A stretch of DNA of 64,000 bases from Ruminococcus sp. (GTDB lineage: Bacteria; Bacillota; Clostridia; Oscillospirales; Ruminococcaceae). Below, piece after piece: positions 60,367 through 64,000 of the stretch; the first letter of the stretch is position 1; every line of letters begins with the position of its first letter. The DNA is taken from NCBI GenBank assembly GCA_017525915.1, contig JAFXSC010000018.1, positions 124,001 to 188,000 on the forward strand, given 5' to 3'. The notes beneath the pieces were generated by a model. The model was not told the origin of the DNA and ran no database searches. It was given only the letters and a program-made list of their open reading frames with translations. The translations under genes were made by a program, and so were the position numbers.

Positions 60367-61200
60367 ATGGCTATAAAGACTTATAAGCCTACGACACCTT
60401 CGAGACGTCAGATGACAGTTACTGATTACTCGATCCTGTCAAAGGTTGAGCCGGAGAAGAGCCTTCTCGAACCCATGAAGAAGAAGTCGGGAAGAAACAG
60501 CTACGGCAGAATCACCGTTCGTCACAGAGGCGGCGGAAACAGAAGAAAGTACAGAGTAATCGACTTCAAGAGAGACAAGGACAATATGATCGCCGTTGTC
60601 AAGACTCTTGAGTATGATCCTAACAGATCCGCTTTCATCGCTCTCGTTGAGTACGAGGACGGCGAGAAGAGATACATCCTCGCTCCTAACGGCCTCAAGG
60701 TAGGCGACAAGATCGAGTCCGGTTCCGAGGCTGATATCAAGCCCGGCAACGCACTCAAGCTCGAGGATATCCCGGTTGGTACATTCATCCACGCTATCGA
60801 GCTTTATCCCGGCAAGGGCGCTCAGCTCGTAAGAAGCGCCGGCAACCAGGCTCAGCTCATGGGCAAGGAGAACGGCTACGCTCTTATCAGACTTCCTTCC
60901 GGCGAGATGAGAAAGGTACCGGTAGGCTGCAAGGCTGCTATCGGTCAGGTATCAAACATCGACCACGAGAACGTTAACTACGGTAAGGCCGGTCGTGTAA
61001 GAAATATGGGCTGGAGACCTACTGTCCGCGGTTCAGTTATGAACCCCTGCGATCACCCGCACGGTGGTGGTGAAGGTAAGTCACCTGTCGGACGTCCCGG
61101 ACCTGTAACTCCGTGGGGCAAGCCTGCTCTCGGTTACAAGACCCGCAAGAAGCACCACAGAACCGACAAGTTCATCGTAAAGCGCCGCAACGGCAAGTAA
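60367..61200 (+). CDS. rplB: 50S ribosomal protein L2
   Basis: A 277-residue L2 of the normal length. [17 protein letters not shown], the central SH3/OB-like region ([22 protein letters not shown]), and the C-terminal [19 protein letters not shown] with the conserved His residues near the peptidyl-transferase centre are all present. AAAGGAG lies before the ATG. Confidence 0.98.
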   Translation: MAIKTYKPTTPSRRQMTVTDYSILSKVEPEKSLLEPMKKKSGRNSYGRITVRHRGGGNRRKYRVIDFKRDKDNMIAVVKTLEYDPNRSAFIALVEYEDGEKRYILAPNGLKVGDKIESGSEADIKPGNALKLEDIPVGTFIHAIELYPGKGAQLVRSAGNQAQLMGKENGYALIRLPSGEMRKVPVGCKAAIGQVSNIDHENVNYGKAGRVRNMGWRPTVRGSVMNPCDHPHGGGEGKSPVGRPGPVTPWGKPALGYKTRKKHHRTDKFIVKRRNGK

Positions 61201-61221
61201 TCTGAAAGGAGGAACTGTTAA

Positions 61222-61506
61222 ATGAGCAGAAGCATCAAAAAGGGACCTTATGTCCAGGAAGTTCTCCTGAAGAGGGTCGTTGCAATGAACGAGGCAGGCG
61301 AGAAGAAGGTTCTCAAGACATGGAGCCGTTCTTCAACAATATTCCCTGATTTCGTAGGTCATACATTCGCTGTACACGACGGACGCAAGCACGTTCCGGT
61401 ATACGTTACTGAGGATATGGTAGGTCACAAGCTCGGTGAGTTCGCACCTACAAGAACCTATAAGGGCCACGCAGGCTCCAAGACATCCAATAACGGTAAG
61501 AAATAA
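61222..61506 (+). CDS. rpsS: 30S ribosomal protein S19
   Basis: A 94-residue S19 of the 30S head. [41 protein letters not shown] and [17 protein letters not shown] are family standards. AAAGGAGG is placed well before the ATG. Confidence 0.98.
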   Translation: MSRSIKKGPYVQEVLLKRVVAMNEAGEKKVLKTWSRSSTIFPDFVGHTFAVHDGRKHVPVYVTEDMVGHKLGEFAPTRTYKGHAGSKTSNNGKK

Positions 61507-61524
61507 GCGGAAGGAGGAGCTGAA

Positions 61525-61860
61525 ATGGAAGCAAGAGCTTATTTAAGAAATGCTCGTATATCACCCAGAAAGGTGCAGATCGTTCTCGATCTCATCAGAA
61601 ACAAGCCCGTTGACGTCGCTTTGGCTACTTTAGATCTTACTCCTAAGGCTGCAAGTCCTGTCGTTGCAAAGCTTGTAAAGTCCGCTCAGGCAAACGCTGA
61701 GAACAATTTCAGCATGAACAGGGACGACCTTTACGTTGCAGAGTGCTTCGTAACTCCCGGCCCTATAATGAAGAGGATCATGCCGAGAGCACAGGGCAGA
61801 GCATTCAGAATTTTAAAGAGAACATCACACATCACAGTTGTTCTTAAAGAAAAAGAATAA
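61525..61860 (+). CDS. rplV: 50S ribosomal protein L22
   Basis: A 111-residue L22, whose hairpin reaches into the exit tunnel. [32 protein letters not shown] and the loop [27 protein letters not shown] are typical in order. AGGAGG precedes the ATG. Confidence 0.97.
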   Translation: MEARAYLRNARISPRKVQIVLDLIRNKPVDVALATLDLTPKAASPVVAKLVKSAQANAENNFSMNRDDLYVAECFVTPGPIMKRIMPRAQGRAFRILKRTSHITVVLKEKE

Positions 61861-61879
61861 TCCCAAGGAGGTTTGAGTA

Positions 61880-62662
61880 ATGGGCCAGAAAGTTAATCCG
61901 CACGGTCTCCGTGTCGGCGTTATAAAGGATTGGGATTCTCGCTGGTATGCCAACAAGGCAGACTTCGGCAACACACTCGTTGAGGATTACAACGTTCGTA
62001 ACTTCATCAAGAAGAGCTTATATGCTGCTGGTGTTCCCAGAATTGAGATCGAGCGTTTTGCCGATAAGGTTAGAATCCACATACACTGCGCTAAGCCCGG
62101 TATCGTTATCGGCAGACAGGGCGCAGAGATCGAGAAGCTCAGAGTACAGCTCGAGAAGATGATGGGCAAGCAGGTATTTGTAAACATCATCGAAGTTAAG
62201 CAGCCTGATATGGATGCTCAGCTCGTTGCTGAAAAGATCGCTCTCGACCTCGAGAACAGAGTATCCTTCAGACGTGCTATGAAGCAGTCTATCGGCAGAA
62301 CAATGCGTCTCGGCGCAAAGGGTATCAAGGTCAAGGTTTCCGGTCGTCTTGCCGGTGCTGAGATCGCAAGAAGCGAGAGCTACCACGAAGGTACTATCCC
62401 GCTCCAGACTATCCGTGCTGACATCGACTACGGCTTCGCTGAGGCTGATACAACATACGGAAAGCTCGGCGTTAAGGTATGGATCTACAAGGGCGAAGTT
62501 CTCAAGGGCGATGCTGCTAAGGCTGCTGCTCAGAGAGAGAAGATCGAGCGCAAGGGTACAGATCAGAAAAAGTTCGACAAGCGCCGCAATGAAAGAGCTA
62601 AGGACAATCGCAGAGATTTCAACAAGGCTCGTTCAGTTAAAAGAGAAGGAGGTAATCAGTAA
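61880..62662 (+). CDS. rpsC: 30S ribosomal protein S3
   Basis: A 260-residue S3. [22 protein letters not shown] opens the protein, the KH domain has [16 protein letters not shown], and the C-terminal domain has [12 protein letters not shown] and [17 protein letters not shown] Lys/Arg-rich tail of ~45 residues ([23 protein letters not shown]) is somewhat longer than in many bacteria. It forms the mRNA entry site. The stop overlaps rplP by one base. Confidence 0.98.
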   Translation: MGQKVNPHGLRVGVIKDWDSRWYANKADFGNTLVEDYNVRNFIKKSLYAAGVPRIEIERFADKVRIHIHCAKPGIVIGRQGAEIEKLRVQLEKMMGKQVFVNIIEVKQPDMDAQLVAEKIALDLENRVSFRRAMKQSIGRTMRLGAKGIKVKVSGRLAGAEIARSESYHEGTIPLQTIRADIDYGFAEADTTYGKLGVKVWIYKGEVLKGDAAKAAAQREKIERKGTDQKKFDKRRNERAKDNRRDFNKARSVKREGGNQ

Positions 62663-63087
62663 TGCTGCTTCCAAAAAGAGTAAAGTACCGCAGAGTCCAC
62701 AGAGGACGTCTCAAGGGTAAGGCATACAGAGGAAACGTAGTTACTTACGGTGATTACGGTCTCCAGGCTCTCGAGCCCGCTTGGATCACTTCCAACCAGA
62801 TCGAGTCTGCCCGTATCGCTATGACACGTTATATCAAGAGAGGCGGTCAGGTATGGATCAAGATATTCCCTGACAAGCCTATCACAGAAAAGCCTGCTGA
62901 AACACGAATGGGTTCCGGTAAGGGTTCACCTGAATACTGGGTTGCAGTAGTTAAGCCCGGCAGAGTTCTCTTCGAGATCAAGGGCGTTTCAGAGGAAACT
63001 GCAAGAGAAGCTATGCGTCTCGCAATGCACAAGCTTCCTATCAAGTGTAAGTTCGTTACCAAGGCAGAGCAGGAGGTGGAGCAGTAA
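62662..63087 (+). CDS. rplP: 50S ribosomal protein L16
   Basis: A 141-residue L16 near the A site. [44 protein letters not shown] and [19 protein letters not shown] are diagnostic. Start and stop both overlap neighbours (rpsC and rpmC) by one base, so translation is tightly coupled. Confidence 0.98.
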   Translation: MLLPKRVKYRRVHRGRLKGKAYRGNVVTYGDYGLQALEPAWITSNQIESARIAMTRYIKRGGQVWIKIFPDKPITEKPAETRMGSGKGSPEYWVAVVKPGRVLFEIKGVSEETAREAMRLAMHKLPIKCKFVTKAEQEVEQ

Positions 63088-63287
63088 TGAAGGCATCAGA
63101 GATAAGAGAGTTATCAGTTGATGAGCTCAACGAGAAGCTCACCAGCCTGAAGGAAGAGCTTTTCGCGCTCCGCTTTCAGCACGCTATACATCAGCTTGAT
63201 AATACAGCCAGACTCAAGGCTGTAAAGAAGGATATTGCCCGCATAAAGACTACTCTGCGCGAGGCAGAGCTCAGTGCAGAGCAGTAA
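63087..63287 (+). CDS. rpmC: 50S ribosomal protein L29
   Basis: A 66-residue two-helix L29 at the tunnel exit. [33 protein letters not shown] and [13 protein letters not shown] are typical. The start overlaps the rplP stop by one base. Confidence 0.97.
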   Translation: MKASEIRELSVDELNEKLTSLKEELFALRFQHAIHQLDNTARLKAVKKDIARIKTTLREAELSAEQ

Positions 63288-63306
63288 GAAAGGGAGGATT
63301 TAGCTA

Positions 63307-63567
63307 ATGTCTGCTGAGAGAAACCTTAGAAAAACAAGAGTAGGTAAGGTAGTTAGCGATAAGATGGATAAGACCGTCGTAGTTGCTATCGCTGATAACG
63401 TTAAACACCCGCTTTATAAGAAGATCATCAAGCGCACCGTAAAGCTCAAGGCTCACGATGAGAACAATGAGTGCAGGATCGGCGACCGCGTTGAGGTCAT
63501 GGAAACACGTCCGCTTTCCAAGGACAAGAGATGGCGTGTAACCACAATCATTGAAAAGGCTAAGTAA
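63307..63567 (+). CDS. rpsQ: 30S ribosomal protein S17
   Basis: An 86-residue OB-fold S17. [43 protein letters not shown] and [22 protein letters not shown] mark the family (each quoted in part). GGGAGG precedes the ATG. Confidence 0.97.
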   Translation: MSAERNLRKTRVGKVVSDKMDKTVVVAIADNVKHPLYKKIIKRTVKLKAHDENNECRIGDRVEVMETRPLSKDKRWRVTTIIEKAK

Positions 63568-63607
63568 TTTTTGATAGAAGCTTTATGCTTGAAAGGAGGA
63601 ACTCGCT

Positions 63608-63976
63608 GTGATACAGATGCAGACTTATCTTAAAGTCGCTGATAACACAGGCGCTAAGGAGCTTATGTGTATCAGAGTTCTGGGAGGTACACGCCGCAGA
63701 TATGCTAATATCGGCGATGTTGTAGTTGCTTCAGTAAAGAAAGCAACACCCGGAGGCGTTGTAAAGAAGGGCGATGTTGTAAAGGCAGTTATCGTTCGTT
63801 CGGCAAAGGGTCTCAGAAGAGAGGACGGAACATATATCCGCTTCGATGAGAACGCAGCCGTTATCGTAAAGGAAGATAAGAACCCCAAGGGTACCCGTAT
63901 CTTCGGACCGGTCGCTAAGGAGCTCCGCGAGAAGGAGTTTACCAAGATCCTCAGCCTCGCACCGGAAGTTCTTTAA
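63608..63976 (+). CDS. rplN: 50S ribosomal protein L14
   Basis: A 122-residue L14, exact family length. It starts at GTG 63608, seven bases after [28 protein letters not shown] and the C-terminal [20 protein letters not shown] (in part) are standard. It lies at the 30S contact face of the large subunit. Confidence 0.98.
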   Translation: MIQMQTYLKVADNTGAKELMCIRVLGGTRRRYANIGDVVVASVKKATPGGVVKKGDVVKAVIVRSAKGLRREDGTYIRFDENAAVIVKEDKNPKGTRIFGPVAKELREKEFTKILSLAPEVL

Positions 63977-63994
63977 TGGAGGTGTCATTCGATT

Positions 63995-64000
63995 ATGAGT
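63995..64000 (+). CDS. rplX: Probable start of ribosomal protein L24
   Basis: ATG AGT at the very end of the window follows a GGAGG site by 12 bases and stands where rplX is expected after rplN. Only two codons are visible, so the call rests on operon order. Confidence 0.5.

Overview
The window reads as a chromosomal segment of a spore-forming Gram-positive Clostridia member, most like a Ruminococcus-type Oscillospiraceae. This is an inference from SpoVS next to YmdB, a Firmicutes T-box, ECF vitamin-transporter genes, Ser/Thr-rich lipoproteins, a cohesin-like lipoprotein, strong GGAGG ribosome-binding sites and sigma-A promoters of the TTGACA-N17-TATAAT type. No tRNA, rRNA, CRISPR array or intact insertion sequence was seen. 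The left edge cuts a glutamate synthase small-subunit gene and the right edge cuts rplX.

Layout. 1-1.4 kb: gltA tail and convergent pheA. 1.5-8 kb: ruvC, ruvA, sseB-like and ruvB, then a C39-like protein, a phosphohexomutase-family protein that has lost its catalytic motifs, and a methyltransferase. 8-16.7 kb: ecfA1-ecfA2-ecfT, a large YfhO-type membrane protein, truA and two envelope proteins. 16.7-19.7 kb: a ClpE-like unfoldase and a cohesin-like lipoprotein. 19.8-24.1 kb (minus strand): an M23 peptidase, then a histidine phosphatase, a membrane protein and an RluD-like synthase in one run. 24.2-29.6 kb: XRE and LysR regulators, a threonine T-box, a small unknown gene, a transposase remnant, thrS and a DinB-like protein. 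29.6-37.7 kb: a lipoprotein, a flippase, a MarR-controlled heterodimeric ABC exporter, ymdB and spoVS. 37.8-40.5 kb (minus): trpB2, yitT and a 62-residue protein.

40.6-52.4 kb (minus) is one eight-gene run from a single promoter. It encodes a very large solute-binding protein carrying two apparent carbohydrate-binding beta-sandwiches, two permease pairs, an NHL/TPR membrane-anchored protein, a YIP1 protein and a secreted DUF5696 protein. It is the best candidate here for an undercharacterised system. 52.5-57.8 kb (plus): an ABC-2 exporter, deoD and an ECF sigma/anti-sigma pair. 57.8-64 kb: the S10 ribosomal operon in standard order, preceded by two promoters and a roughly 300-nt leader with an intrinsic terminator and a competing pairing.

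Recurring themes. TTG starts are frequent, and five genes carry an in-frame ATG or GTG fused to the Shine-Dalgarno site exactly nine bases upstream of the TTG. Several enzymes depart from family motifs: the phosphohexomutase homologue and the prephenate dehydratase domain. Control by RNA structure is likely at thrS (T-box) and at the S10 operon (attenuator).
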